A stretch of DNA of 64,000 nucleotides from Cutibacterium porci. Its GTDB lineage: Bacteria > Actinomycetota > Actinomycetes > Propionibacteriales > Propionibacteriaceae. A model generated the notes under the pieces. That model was not told the origin of the DNA. It saw nothing but the letters and a program-made list of their open reading frames with translations, and did not search any database. This document shows positions 8,783 through 17,165 of the stretch, in pieces. The DNA lies in the NCBI RefSeq assembly GCF_009696315.1, contig NZ_VUMG01000004.1, forward strand, positions 62,001-126,000, read 5' to 3'. Position numbers and translations under genes: made by a program. Position 1 is the stretch's first letter. The number at the start of each line of letters is the position of its first letter.

Positions 8783-10105
8783 TCAGGCCTCCTTCTGTGA
8801 AGTCGATGTTGGCGCAGCTGTTGTCGTCGTCTGGTCAGCCGGGGGAAGTCCGACAGGATCTCCGTCATCCTTAATGACCGGTAACTTCCCAGTCTCTTCC
8901 AGGGAAACAACAGATCCGTCAGGATCTTGAGACCTCGACATGGAGTCAAGCAGAGTGACACGGGAGATGATTCCAAGAAGGTGGAAGCCTTCATCGACGA
9001 CAGCGAGAGGAACGCGCGCATCCTTTGATGGTGCGAAAAGCTCAGATATCGGAGTGTCACGCTGAACGGTCAAAATGCCGCCGGCTTCCACCGCACCAGC
9101 GATACTGCGATCCCCCCGGCGGGCAGCCTCGATGACTTCCTGGTCGCCGAGCATGCCCAATAGGCGCCGATATTCATCGACAACAAAGACTCCAGACCAA
9201 TCATGCTCATCCATGATCCGACGGACTCGCCGTGGATCTGCCGACCGAGACACAACGGCCTCAGTAGGACGCATGACGGCCGATGCCGTGAGCACTCGGC
9301 TGCGGTCAACATCCTGAATGAAGTCCGCGACATAATCGTCAGCCGGCTGTGTAAGAATCTCGTCAGAAGTACCAATCTGGGCGATACGGCCATTGCGCAT
9401 CACGGCGATGTGGTCACCCAGGTACATGGCCTCATTGAGATCATGGGTAATGAAGATGATTGTCTTATTGAGGGTGCCCTGTAGCTCGAGGAGCTGATCT
9501 TGCATTTCGCGACGAATTAATGGGTCAAGCGCTGAAAATGCCTCGTCCATGAGCAGGATGTCTGTTTCGGCTGCGAGTGCACGAGCCAGACCAACTCGCT
9601 GTTGCATACCACCAGAAAGCTGATGAGGATACTTGTCTCCCCACCCTTTCAAGCCAACAGTATGCAGCCACTCATTAGCCTTCTCAAGGCGTTCCTTCTG
9701 ATTGAGCTTGCCCTGCAACTTCAGCCCATATGCAGCATTTTCACGCACGGTCAGGTGAGGAAGGAGCGCGAAGTGTTGGAACACCATCGAGACATGGTCT
9801 CGACGCAACTCCCGCAACTGCGCGTCATTCATATCGGAAACGACTTTGCCGGCAACCTCGACGGTACCCTCGGATGGGGACCACAGCCCATTAATCATCC
9901 TGATGAGGGTGGATTTTCCAGACCCGGACAGACCCATGACAACGAAGGTCTCTCCTCGAGCGACCTCAAAACTCACGTCGATGACGGCTGCCGTGCCGAG
10001 AGAGGCGAGATCTTCTCGAGCCTCCCCTGCTTTGAGTCTTTCGATCACTTGTCGCTCGTGTTTACCGAAAACTTTATACAAATGGGATGCTCGAACTAAA
10101 TCCAC
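8783..10105 (-). CDS. opuAA: Glycine betaine/proline ABC transporter ATP-binding protein with CBS domains
   Basis: A 440-residue ATPase of the ProV/OpuAA class that drives osmoprotectant uptake. It has Walker A (MGLSGSGKSTLIRMINGL), Q-loop (VSMVFQHFALLPHLTV), signature (HQLSGGMQQRVGLARALA), Walker B (DILLMDEAFSALDPLIR) and the H-loop (IIFITHDLNEAMYLGD). Two CBS modules follow from about residue 270 (VDRSRVLTASAVMRP; DTPISELFAPSKDARVPLAVV), the part that senses ionic strength or cyclic di-AMP in OpuA relatives. A Thr/Ala-rich tail ends the protein. GTG 10105 is preferred over GTG 10117 because AAAGG sits eight bases before it and directly abuts the earlier codon. Confidence 0.92.
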   Translation of the reverse strand: MDLVRASHLYKVFGKHERQVIERLKAGEAREDLASLGTAAVIDVSFEVARGETFVVMGLSGSGKSTLIRMINGLWSPSEGTVEVAGKVVSDMNDAQLRELRRDHVSMVFQHFALLPHLTVRENAAYGLKLQGKLNQKERLEKANEWLHTVGLKGWGDKYPHQLSGGMQQRVGLARALAAETDILLMDEAFSALDPLIRREMQDQLLELQGTLNKTIIFITHDLNEAMYLGDHIAVMRNGRIAQIGTSDEILTQPADDYVADFIQDVDRSRVLTASAVMRPTEAVVSRSADPRRVRRIMDEHDWSGVFVVDEYRRLLGMLGDQEVIEAARRGDRSIAGAVEAGGILTVQRDTPISELFAPSKDARVPLAVVDEGFHLLGIISRVTLLDSMSRSQDPDGSVVSLEETGKLPVIKDDGDPVGLPPADQTTTTAAPTSTSQKEA

Positions 10106-10439
10106 GTCGTGCGGCACCTTTCATATGGACAATTGAGTAAATGACTCGGGCGGCACAAAGACACCACGGCCTCACGTCACAGTGACATCGGACACCGAAA
10201 CAATGGGCCGACATCAACAAAAGATAACTATTCAATGGTATCACTCTATATTAGCTCTCGCAAATTAAGCTACTTATAATTCTGATATTTTAATGCCCAT
10301 GAAGCACTAGCATTAATACAAGAAATACATACTTATGAAGGAGCAGTATCGACCGTCGCGGCAGATGCCACCACAGTCGAAAACATGCAGCCTCAGCGCA
10401 TCATGGCGCGCTCTGCCCCCAGTGCTCCGAGCAGCATCG
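10106..10439. promoter_or_regulatory. AT-rich intergenic region upstream of the opu operon
   Basis: No credible gene. The stretch 10220-10340 is far richer in A and T than anything around it (runs such as CTACTTATAATTCTGATATT). It must carry the promoter for the minus-strand opu operon; on that strand TTGCGA and TACCAT stand 17 bases apart (around 10235-10263), a possible sigma-70-type pair, but this is a guess. Confidence 0.45.
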
Positions 10440-11327
10440 TCACACCAAAACGCGTATTGCTCGGCTCTGACCGTCTTTGTCGTCATCTGGACGATAAAGC
10501 GCCAACAATTCACCAGATTCCGCAATCATTGCAGTCACGTCGGCTGGCACAATGAGATTGAGACGTCGACCCACTCGAATCGCCGCCTCTTGGTCTGCTG
10601 TCACGTGAAGAACCGGAAAACTAAGCGCAGCGGCCTCAGCCATCGTCATGGGGACCGGAGGGACAGCTCCATCAGCGAAAACATCTGCACAGGCAGCTGC
10701 GAGATCAAAAGGGCCAACGCGAGTACGACGCAGAGCCGTCAGATGGCCTCCAACCCCCAGATCCGCCCCGACATCACGGGCCAGCGCGCGCACGTATGTT
10801 CCCGATGAGCACGTGACTTCAACGTCGACGTCAACAACCTGACCCTGACGTCGAACAGCAATAGCCTCGAACCGGGAAACGGTGACAGTGCGCGGCTGCA
10901 GGACTACGTCCTCACCAGCACGCACTTTGGCATAGGCCCGCTGGCCATTGACCTTAATAGCGCTAACTGCGGCCGGAACCTGCTGGATCGTCCCAGTCTG
11001 ACGCGACATTGCAGCGCGAATGGCAGCGTCGTCGATTGCGGAAGCGTCAGTGGTCACTGTGACGTCCCCCTCGACGTCGTCAGTGACAGTACTCACGCCC
11101 AACCTCATAGTGGCGGTGTAGTCCTTGTCATGGAGCGCCAGATGGCCCAACAGTCGGGTTGCGCGGTTAATTCCAAGGACGAGCACGCCGCTTGCCATCG
11201 GATCGAGAGTTCCGGCGTGGCCAACCTTGCGAGTACCCATGAGGCGTCGCACCCGCCCAACGACCTGGTGGGAGGTCGGTCCAGAAGGTTTATCAACGAC
11301 GAGGATGCCAGACCGGAATGTATTCAT
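10440..11327 (-). CDS. truB: tRNA pseudouridine(55) synthase
   Basis: A 295-residue enzyme that converts U55 to pseudouridine in the T arm of tRNAs. The N-terminal motif reads GILVVDKPSGPTSHQVV, and the catalytic aspartate lies in GHAGTLDPMASGVLVLGI; KDYTATMRLG, QQVPAAVSAIKVNGQRAY and CSSGTYVRALARDVG complete the TruB core, with a short PUA-like tail. The frame is open for 68 more codons upstream, but ATG 11327 (MNTFRSGILVVD) matches the family start; its ribosome binding site is weak. Normally rbfA precedes it directly; here a 7 kb insert separates them. Confidence 0.95.
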   Translation of the reverse strand: MNTFRSGILVVDKPSGPTSHQVVGRVRRLMGTRKVGHAGTLDPMASGVLVLGINRATRLLGHLALHDKDYTATMRLGVSTVTDDVEGDVTVTTDASAIDDAAIRAAMSRQTGTIQQVPAAVSAIKVNGQRAYAKVRAGEDVVLQPRTVTVSRFEAIAVRRQGQVVDVDVEVTCSSGTYVRALARDVGADLGVGGHLTALRRTRVGPFDLAAACADVFADGAVPPVPMTMAEAAALSFPVLHVTADQEAAIRVGRRLNLIVPADVTAMIAESGELLALYRPDDDKDGQSRAIRVLV

Positions 11328-11339
11328 CAGAGCCAGTAT

Positions 11340-11697
11340 TGCGACCCAGGGCGGCCTTAACAAGCTTGACCTACCGCGCGATAACCATATACAGAACCAT
11401 TTTCGAGGCCTCAACAGCCGTGCCTGCATGCGGGAAGACGCGTTACGAAATACACCATGCAACCATGGATTCCGAATCACGATGTGGGCCTTGGCAGTAA
11501 TTCTAAGCCGATCCTCGACGATGGCGGGCATAGCAGCAGCGTGCTCCGAAAATTCTTTGCCGACAGTAAAAGGCGAACAGGATAACGCTCGCTTTGGCTC
11601 GCATAGCCATCTTGGAAACAGTCGACCTCTCAGAGTGAAGGGTCTTGATGACGGTGTTCTTGATGAACCCGCGGGAGTTCATTTCACGCTCACGCAT
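11340..11697 (-). pseudogene. Possible frameshifted small exported protein (unrecognised)
   Basis: Low-confidence call. The minus-strand frame from 11697 gives MREREMNSRGFIKNTV and a basic-plus-hydrophobic stretch (KMAMRAKASVILFAFYC) like a signal peptide. A shift of one base near 11560 would continue into an uninterrupted second frame beginning KEFSEHAAAMPAIVEDRL and running to the truB start region. AHAAA-like residues would then follow the hydrophobic run as in a cleavage site. No homologue is recognised, and chance open frames could explain it. Confidence 0.2.
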
Positions 11698-12319
11698 CGT
11701 AACAAGATCCTTTACCTTTATGATCAGCGCCGTCGTCGAACCAGCAAAGCACGAGCAAGCTATCAGCCACAGTGAGGAACGGTGCTCATCCGGTCATCTC
11801 ACTGACATCGATAATGCATTTCGATTCGACCCACCAGCTTCATATAAGACGCCGATCAGAGAAGGATTACTCCAGCACCAACATCGATATATCTTGCACC
11901 ACACAATAAACCGGTTGAGCTGGACTAGTCAGTCGCGTTCGGCCATCTGAAGGAGCTCACTAGAACAAGGCAGATGACGGGCTGAATACTCAATAGAAAA
12001 ACAGTCCGATCCGGGCCTCGTAATACACATAATCTTGGGATTGATAACTATTGATAATCGCAAGCCTTCTACGGTGAGCTGACTTGACCCAGCCAACTCT
12101 AGAAAGGTCAAACCCGACGGGCATGCTGTCAAGTCGCGTCAGAAGAGTAAAGGCCAGAAGCAGCCCCGTTGATCGTCCTCTGCCTGACAAGGCCGTGACC
12201 GCGTGGGAGCGACTCATCACACCACTGCCTTTCCGAAACTCAGAAAAAAGCCATAGCAATACCGCAAGACCGAGGTGTAGATGCGGTGTTAACTTCGTGC
12301 CAATAACGAGGTCACACAC

Positions 12320-12331
12320 AAGGAGGTGATT
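12320..12331 (+). promoter_or_regulatory. Very strong ribosome binding site of the PRD regulator
   Basis: AAGGAGGTGATT is a full-length complement to the 3' end of 16S rRNA, four bases before ATG 12336. Nearly all other genes in the window show only four to seven matching bases. For a regulator this predicts unusually efficient translation initiation. Confidence 0.7.
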
Positions 12332-12335
12332 AGTC

Positions 12336-14243
12336 ATGGACCGAGAAATGTGGATCCTCAGGCAACTGGAGACATCGCTGACAGTCTCCGCCGAAGCGCT
12401 GGCGGAACGCCTGCAAGTCAACCCACGCACCGTCACCAACGCCATAAACGCGCTCAACAGGATGCTGGCACCTGCAGCGTCCGCACGCCTTCTCGACGGC
12501 CGTTACCGTCTTTACATTCTCGACCCTCACGCATACAGCCAAGCCCGTAGTCGTCTGGTCCGCGCCACAAATTCCTTCAACGACCAACGTCATCGCCGCG
12601 CACGGGAGTTCGGAGTCTTGCTATCTGCCAAGCACCCGGTGACCTCAGACGATCTGGCCGACATTGTCTGCACCTCCCGGGCAACTGTCCTGGCCGATGT
12701 CACCCAATTGCGTGAGGCCCTGAAACCCCTCGGAGTACGTATTGAGGGGCGTTCCAACTGGGGTTTCAGCCTCGCCGCCGAGGAACTCGACCTGCGTCTC
12801 GCCGAGCTAACTCTCTACCCCGCTGAACTCGTCGACGAGTACCCTATCGACGACGATATCGTCGCCATCGTTGCCCGGATCACCGAACAAGCTCACTTGT
12901 CCAGGCCATCACGCCATTATGTGCGCCGCTGGCTCACCGTTCTACTCGATCGAACTCTCACCGGCCACCTAATAGACGAAATGCCCGAGGAGTATCAACG
13001 TCTTCGTAACACACCCGCTCACCGGATCGCCTCCGAGCTTCTCGCCGAAGCTGAAGTTCTTGTTTCAACCAGCTTCCCAATCGAGGAGGAGCTCTTCCTC
13101 GCCATGTCGGTCGCCGGAATGCGCACCCCCGACAGTGCACAGGGTCGTCAACTCTTCCCTGCCGACGAGGAGGCCCCCGGCCTCGTCGACGCCATCTTTG
13201 AACGCATCGCCGAGGTCATGCAAATCCATCTCGACGCGGACGAGCTTGCAGACGAGTTCACCCACCATCTCACTTTCATGCTCAACCGGATGCGTTTTCA
13301 CGTCACAATTGACGAGGAGTCAGTGCGCAACATTCGCTATCAGTACCCAGTAGCCCACCGGATGGCTGAGATCAGCCGCGACGTCATCGAGGAGCGTACC
13401 GGCATGCGAATCAGTGACTCCGAGACTGGGCTATTGGCCGGCTACCACCAGGTATTCCTCGACTCCCACCGTGCCTACCCCCATCTCAGGTTGGCAATCG
13501 TCACAGCGACCGGGCGGGTCTCAGCTCACCTCATGCGGATTCAGCTTGGCAAAGTGCTCCCCCACGACACCAAATACCTCATGCTAACCAGCGACGAAGC
13601 AGACGAATCAACGCTAGCCAAAACAGATCTCGTCGTCGCCACTCCCGATGTCGACATTGCAGCCCTTGCCGTCGGTGACGTTCCAGTCATTCAGCTCAGC
13701 CAGGTCTTCGATCCCGCCGAATTTATCAGTCGAATGTCGCGACTAAACCTGCGTGGTCACATCGACCTTCAACTTACCGGAGCCAACTCGTCATTACTCA
13801 TGTCGATGCTCTCCCCCGATCGTTTCATGGCTTTGCCGACGGGAACCGATTACTGGTCAGCTACCGAGGCCCTCGTGGCCCACTTAGTCAACCAAGGTCT
13901 GGCCGACGAATCCTTCTTAGCCACGCTGCGAGCTCGCGAGAACGAAGCAACTATGTTACTAGGTGGCCTCGTCGGATTCCCCCACGCTACGATCCCAGGC
14001 GTCGAACGCATCGTGCTGGCAATGGCGACCATTCCGCACCGCCCAGAACAGCCCGGCGCCCGCGTCGTCTTCCTTATGGGTGTTCCCGAAAAAGCCGACT
14101 ACGACGACACCATTCTCGTCACCGTCTACGACGAGATCATTCGCCTGACCAACGCCCCAGACCTGCTCAACCGGCTAAGCCAGCTCACCAGCTACGAGGA
14201 TGTCTTCTGGCTCATGGCCTCCCGTCCCTGCGATCCCGCCTGA
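12336..14243 (+). CDS. PRD-domain PTS transcriptional regulator (BglG/MtlR type)
   Basis: A 635-residue multidomain regulator. In order: winged-helix HTH (1-60, LAERLQVNPRTVTNAINAL), second HTH (about 85-150, SDDLADIVCTSRATVLADV), PRD1 (about 165-270), PRD2 (about 275-385, with HHLTFMLNRMRFH), an EIIB-like domain (about 390-475) and an EIIA domain of the mannitol/fructose type (about 490-630) whose presumed phosphohistidine is in GFPHATIPGVERIV. Such proteins activate PTS operons and are controlled by phosphorylation through EI, HPr and the cognate EII. The EIIB-like domain reads IVTATGRVSAHLM, without the usual phosphorylated Cys. The gene heads the glucitol-type PTS operon and has an ideal ribosome binding site. 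Confidence 0.88.
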   Translation: MDREMWILRQLETSLTVSAEALAERLQVNPRTVTNAINALNRMLAPAASARLLDGRYRLYILDPHAYSQARSRLVRATNSFNDQRHRRAREFGVLLSAKHPVTSDDLADIVCTSRATVLADVTQLREALKPLGVRIEGRSNWGFSLAAEELDLRLAELTLYPAELVDEYPIDDDIVAIVARITEQAHLSRPSRHYVRRWLTVLLDRTLTGHLIDEMPEEYQRLRNTPAHRIASELLAEAEVLVSTSFPIEEELFLAMSVAGMRTPDSAQGRQLFPADEEAPGLVDAIFERIAEVMQIHLDADELADEFTHHLTFMLNRMRFHVTIDEESVRNIRYQYPVAHRMAEISRDVIEERTGMRISDSETGLLAGYHQVFLDSHRAYPHLRLAIVTATGRVSAHLMRIQLGKVLPHDTKYLMLTSDEADESTLAKTDLVVATPDVDIAALAVGDVPVIQLSQVFDPAEFISRMSRLNLRGHIDLQLTGANSSLLMSMLSPDRFMALPTGTDYWSATEALVAHLVNQGLADESFLATLRARENEATMLLGGLVGFPHATIPGVERIVLAMATIPHRPEQPGARVVFLMGVPEKADYDDTILVTVYDEIIRLTNAPDLLNRLSQLTSYEDVFWLMASRPCDPA

Positions 14244-14258
14244 CCCAAAGGAGAGACG

Positions 14259-14765
14259 ATGTTCTGGCCTGTTCTTGCCACCGTCGCAATCATCTATGTG
14301 TGCAACGCCACTCTGGCCATACGCCAGATGAGGAATTTCTCCACGACGTACATCTTGCTGCGCAAACACGGGAAAGTCGCCATCGGCAAACAGAAGAACG
14401 CACTGAGCCGGGGAGCCATCGTGATGTTCCTACTCGACGATAGCGACCGTGTCGTCGCGGGCCGTCGTATGAATGGCATCACTGTTCTGGCCCGGTTTAG
14501 GGACTTCCCGGCTTTTGACGGGTTACCCGTCAAGGAGATTGACCCTGAAGCTGTGCGAACCGATCGAGGGACGCAACGCGCCATCGCCAACGCCCGCGAC
14601 AACTTCCTGACAGTCCAAGCTGGCGACGTCCCGGTCGAGCCTCCGACACCACTAATGAAAGTCGTCAATCGAGTTGACGCCAAGGTCGGACACAGCCGTA
14701 AACGACCCGCAGCTACCACCCAACACATCGTTATCTGCAGGCGGCGACCCACCGCCGCCGACTGA
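14259..14765 (+). CDS. srlM: GutM/SrlM-like glucitol operon activator protein
   Basis: A 168-residue protein with one N-terminal membrane segment (FWPVLATVAIIYVCNATLAI) and the GutM pattern RQMRNFSTTYILLRKHGKVAIGK, then GAIVMFLLDD and VVAGRRMNGITVLARFRDF. In E. coli GutM activates the glucitol operon; how a membrane-tethered protein does so is not well understood. It follows the PRD regulator by 15 bases with AAGGAGAG upstream and precedes the EII genes, which supports a shared role. The C-terminal 40 residues are longer and more basic than I expect for the family. Confidence 0.82.
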   Translation: MFWPVLATVAIIYVCNATLAIRQMRNFSTTYILLRKHGKVAIGKQKNALSRGAIVMFLLDDSDRVVAGRRMNGITVLARFRDFPAFDGLPVKEIDPEAVRTDRGTQRAIANARDNFLTVQAGDVPVEPPTPLMKVVNRVDAKVGHSRKRPAATTQHIVICRRRPTAAD

Positions 14766-14849
14766 ACGACTTCGCCATACACACTTCTTTCCCCGTGCGT
14801 CCGCGCCCGGGGCCCGTCCCAAACGCCACCACACACGAAGGAGTTGACC

Positions 14850-15428
14850 ATGCACTACCTGGTTGAGGCTGCCGAATGGTTCGTCGGCCTGTTCCAAGAA
14901 GGTGCGAAAACATTCGTGAGCTGGATGGGAAGCATCGTCCCCTTAGTACTCATGCTTCTCATCGCCATGAACTCAATCATTCGCCTCATCGGTGAGGATC
15001 GGATCAATAGCCTCGCCCAGAAAGCCGGAAATAATCCCGTCAGCCGTTATCTTCTGCTCCCCTTTATCGGCTCATTCATGTTGTGCAACCCGATGGTGCA
15101 TTCCCTGGGACGATTCCTTCCGGAGCGCTACAAGCCGAGTTACTTCGCTTCGGCTGCCCAGTTCTGCCACACTAGCAACGGGATCTTCCCGCACATCAAT
15201 CCCGCCGAACTATTCATCTGGCTTGGTATCGCCCAAGGCATCACGAAGGCTGGACTACCGACCGGGCCGCTGGCAATTCGCTACCTGCTCGTTGGCCTCA
15301 TCCTAAACTTCGTCGGTGGCTGTGTAACCGACCTGACCACAAGGTACGTGAGCAGGCAGCAGAAGGTCATACTCCCCGACACCATGGACGGGAAGGTCGT
15401 CCGCGTCGACACCCTTGCGGAGGCATGA
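14850..15428 (+). CDS. srlA: PTS glucitol/sorbitol-type transporter subunit IIC (IIC2)
   Basis: A 192-residue integral membrane protein forming part of the polyol channel. It shows the SrlA pattern: [80 protein letters not shown] and [21 protein letters not shown] 14850 is chosen because AAGGAG stands seven bases before it; a TTG two codons earlier is in frame. The stop codon is followed directly by the srlE ribosome binding region. The sugar alcohol transported cannot be told from sequence. Confidence 0.93.
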   Translation: MHYLVEAAEWFVGLFQEGAKTFVSWMGSIVPLVLMLLIAMNSIIRLIGEDRINSLAQKAGNNPVSRYLLLPFIGSFMLCNPMVHSLGRFLPERYKPSYFASAAQFCHTSNGIFPHINPAELFIWLGIAQGITKAGLPTGPLAIRYLLVGLILNFVGGCVTDLTTRYVSRQQKVILPDTMDGKVVRVDTLAEA

Positions 15429-15429
15429 A

Positions 15430-16473
15430 ATGAACGAGTACCACTCCGTCACAGTTTCCCATGGTTCCGGCGGCTACGGCGGCCCCCTCACCATCACCCC
15501 GACTGAGGATAAACACAAGCTCGTCTACATCGTTGGCGGAGGCGTCAGGCCCCCGGTCGTCGATCGCATCGCCGAGCTGTCTGGTGCCGAACCGGTCAAC
15601 GGATTTAACACCTCCGTACCCGATGAGGAGACTATGGCCGTCATCATCGACTGCGGTGGGACCCTAAGGTGCGGCATCTACCCCCGCAAGGGAATCCCGA
15701 CTATCAACGTCATGCCAACTGGCAAGAGCGGTCCCTTGGCCCAATACATCAACGAGTCGATCTACGTCTCCGCTGTTGATACTGACCAGGTCCGGTTGGC
15801 CGAAGAACTTGCATCCTCCGACACTGTCGCCTCGACCGTCGCAACCGCCGCTCCACGGTCGAAGGCTGGAACGGCAGGCACCATTCAGGGAGAATGGAGC
15901 ACTGACAAGAAGATTTCCGAGGCCGTCGCCGAGAAGAAAAACAAAACTGTTATGGACAAGATCGGTCTGGGCGCCGGCAAAGTCATCTCGGTGTTTTACC
16001 AAGCCGCTCGAGACGCAGTTCAGGCCATGCTGACTACCGTCATCCCCTTCATGGGGTTCGTAGCCATGCTTATCGGAATCATCAACGCCTCCGGATTCGG
16101 TACCTGGTTCACCAAACTCCTCGTCCCACTAGCCGGCAACGGCATCGGGCTCATTGTCCTCGGTCTCATCTGCTCGCTGCCATTCCTGTCGCCCCTGCTC
16201 GGGCCAGGAGCCGTCATCGGTCAGATCATCGGAACCCTCATCGGTGTGGAAATCGGTAAACACAACATCCACCCGAGTCTGGCTCTTCCAGCGCTGTTCG
16301 CCATTAATACCCAGAACGCCTGCGACTTCATCCCGGTCGGCCTAGGACTAGCTGAAGCTGCCCCTGAGACGGTTGAGGTTGGCGTCCCCAGCGTCCTGTA
16401 CTCGCGATTCCTTAACGGTGTCCCGCGAGTCGCCATCGCCTGGCTGTGCAGCATCGGTCTGTACACATCCTGA
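15430..16473 (+). CDS. srlE: PTS glucitol/sorbitol-type transporter subunit IIB(C)
   Basis: A 347-residue protein with a cytoplasmic IIB domain at the N-terminus ([55 protein letters not shown]) and a membrane IIC part at the C-terminus ([60 protein letters not shown]). The IIB domain carries the phosphate to the polyol during transport. The start at 15430 uses GGAGG in the end of srlA. The Ala/Ser/Thr-rich linker at residues about 135-165 is probably flexible. Confidence 0.92.
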   Translation: MNEYHSVTVSHGSGGYGGPLTITPTEDKHKLVYIVGGGVRPPVVDRIAELSGAEPVNGFNTSVPDEETMAVIIDCGGTLRCGIYPRKGIPTINVMPTGKSGPLAQYINESIYVSAVDTDQVRLAEELASSDTVASTVATAAPRSKAGTAGTIQGEWSTDKKISEAVAEKKNKTVMDKIGLGAGKVISVFYQAARDAVQAMLTTVIPFMGFVAMLIGIINASGFGTWFTKLLVPLAGNGIGLIVLGLICSLPFLSPLLGPGAVIGQIIGTLIGVEIGKHNIHPSLALPALFAINTQNACDFIPVGLGLAEAAPETVEVGVPSVLYSRFLNGVPRVAIAWLCSIGLYTS

Positions 16474-16500
16474 CAACCAAACCTGACCCGGAGACCACCA

Positions 16501-16869
16501 ATGTCTGTCATTTATCGCAACCAGATTTGCGCAGTTGGCTCGCAGGCCGAGTCCTTCCTCGATGAGAAAATGCTTGTCACATTCGGGGGCGCGGCCCCCG
16601 ATGAGCTCCGCGATTTCTGTTACGCCCTACCCGAAGCAACCTCGAGCGGCCCAATCGGCGTCGGTGACGTCCTCGCTATTGGCAAGCACCGCTTCCCCAT
16701 AACAGCAATTGGCGCCCTCGCGCAGCGCAACCTCGACTCCTTAGGACATGTCACTCTCGTCTTCGACGGCTCGAACGAGCCCCGGCTCGAGGGGGCCCTC
16801 CACGTACGGTGCGACGGCGAACTACCTAGACCACAGCTCGGAAGCATAATCCTCATCGAGTCAGCATGA
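16501..16869 (+). CDS. srlB: PTS glucitol/sorbitol-type transporter subunit IIA
   Basis: A 122-residue cytoplasmic phosphotransfer protein that receives phosphate from HPr. It has the SrlB-type pattern MLVTFGGAAPDELRDFCY and GDVLAIGKHRFPITAIGALA, ending with GHVTLVFDG and a basic/acidic tail. In this family the phosphohistidine lies near the ATP-like KHRFPIT segment; KHRF is present. The TGA stop overlaps the ATG of the HPr-like gene (ATGA), indicating coupled translation. Confidence 0.92.
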   Translation: MSVIYRNQICAVGSQAESFLDEKMLVTFGGAAPDELRDFCYALPEATSSGPIGVGDVLAIGKHRFPITAIGALAQRNLDSLGHVTLVFDGSNEPRLEGALHVRCDGELPRPQLGSIILIESA

Positions 16870-17165
16870 TCGGCACCAAGGTGACAGTAGGCCATCCTGC
16901 AGGGATCCATGCCCGGGTGGCTGCACACGCTGTACTACTGGCCTCCGGCCACTCGGCCAGCGTCTTCCTGCGATCCTTGCGCGGGACGGCCAGCCTAGCC
17001 CGGCTTGCAGACCTACTCAGACTGGATGTCCGCGAAGGCGACGTCGTCGAGGTCCTTGCCGATGGCCCTGATGAGGTCGAGACGCTGCATGACATCGCGA
17101 CATTCCTCACGTCCACCACGGACGGTCCTGTACCACATACTGCATCAGACGAGGGGAACGATTGA
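16866..17165 (+). CDS. HPr-like PTS phosphocarrier protein
   Basis: A 99-residue HPr-fold protein. The phosphorylation loop reads HPAGIHARVAAHAVLLA, with the histidine of the canonical GxHARPA motif retained but Pro replaced by Val. The region where firmicute HPr has its regulatory Ser46 reads LRGTASLARLADLL, so control by HPr kinase is doubtful. It overlaps srlB by four bases and the dehydrogenase that follows by a few bases. A dedicated HPr inside a sugar-specific operon suggests pathway-specific phosphate delivery, or a replacement of the general HPr for this EIIA. Confidence 0.85.
   Translation: MIGTKVTVGHPAGIHARVAAHAVLLASGHSASVFLRSLRGTASLARLADLLRLDVREGDVVEVLADGPDEVETLHDIATFLTSTTDGPVPHTASDEGND

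Larger units (their letters stand above)
11328..12335. other. 1-kb region without a supported gene between truB and the PTS regulator
   Basis: Short open frames occur on both strands but none has family features. The best candidate starts at 11697 on the minus strand (MREREMNSRGFIKN...), with AAAGGA about ten bases upstream and a hydrophobic run near residue 33, and might be the start of a frameshifted exported protein running towards 11328. The right part must hold the promoter of the PRD regulator, whose ribosome binding site is at 12320-12331. Confidence 0.5.

Noticed and set aside
11990-12457. 155-codon minus-strand frame upstream of the PRD regulator
   Set aside because: Half of it overlaps the well-supported regulator gene antisense; the remainder has no recognisable feature.
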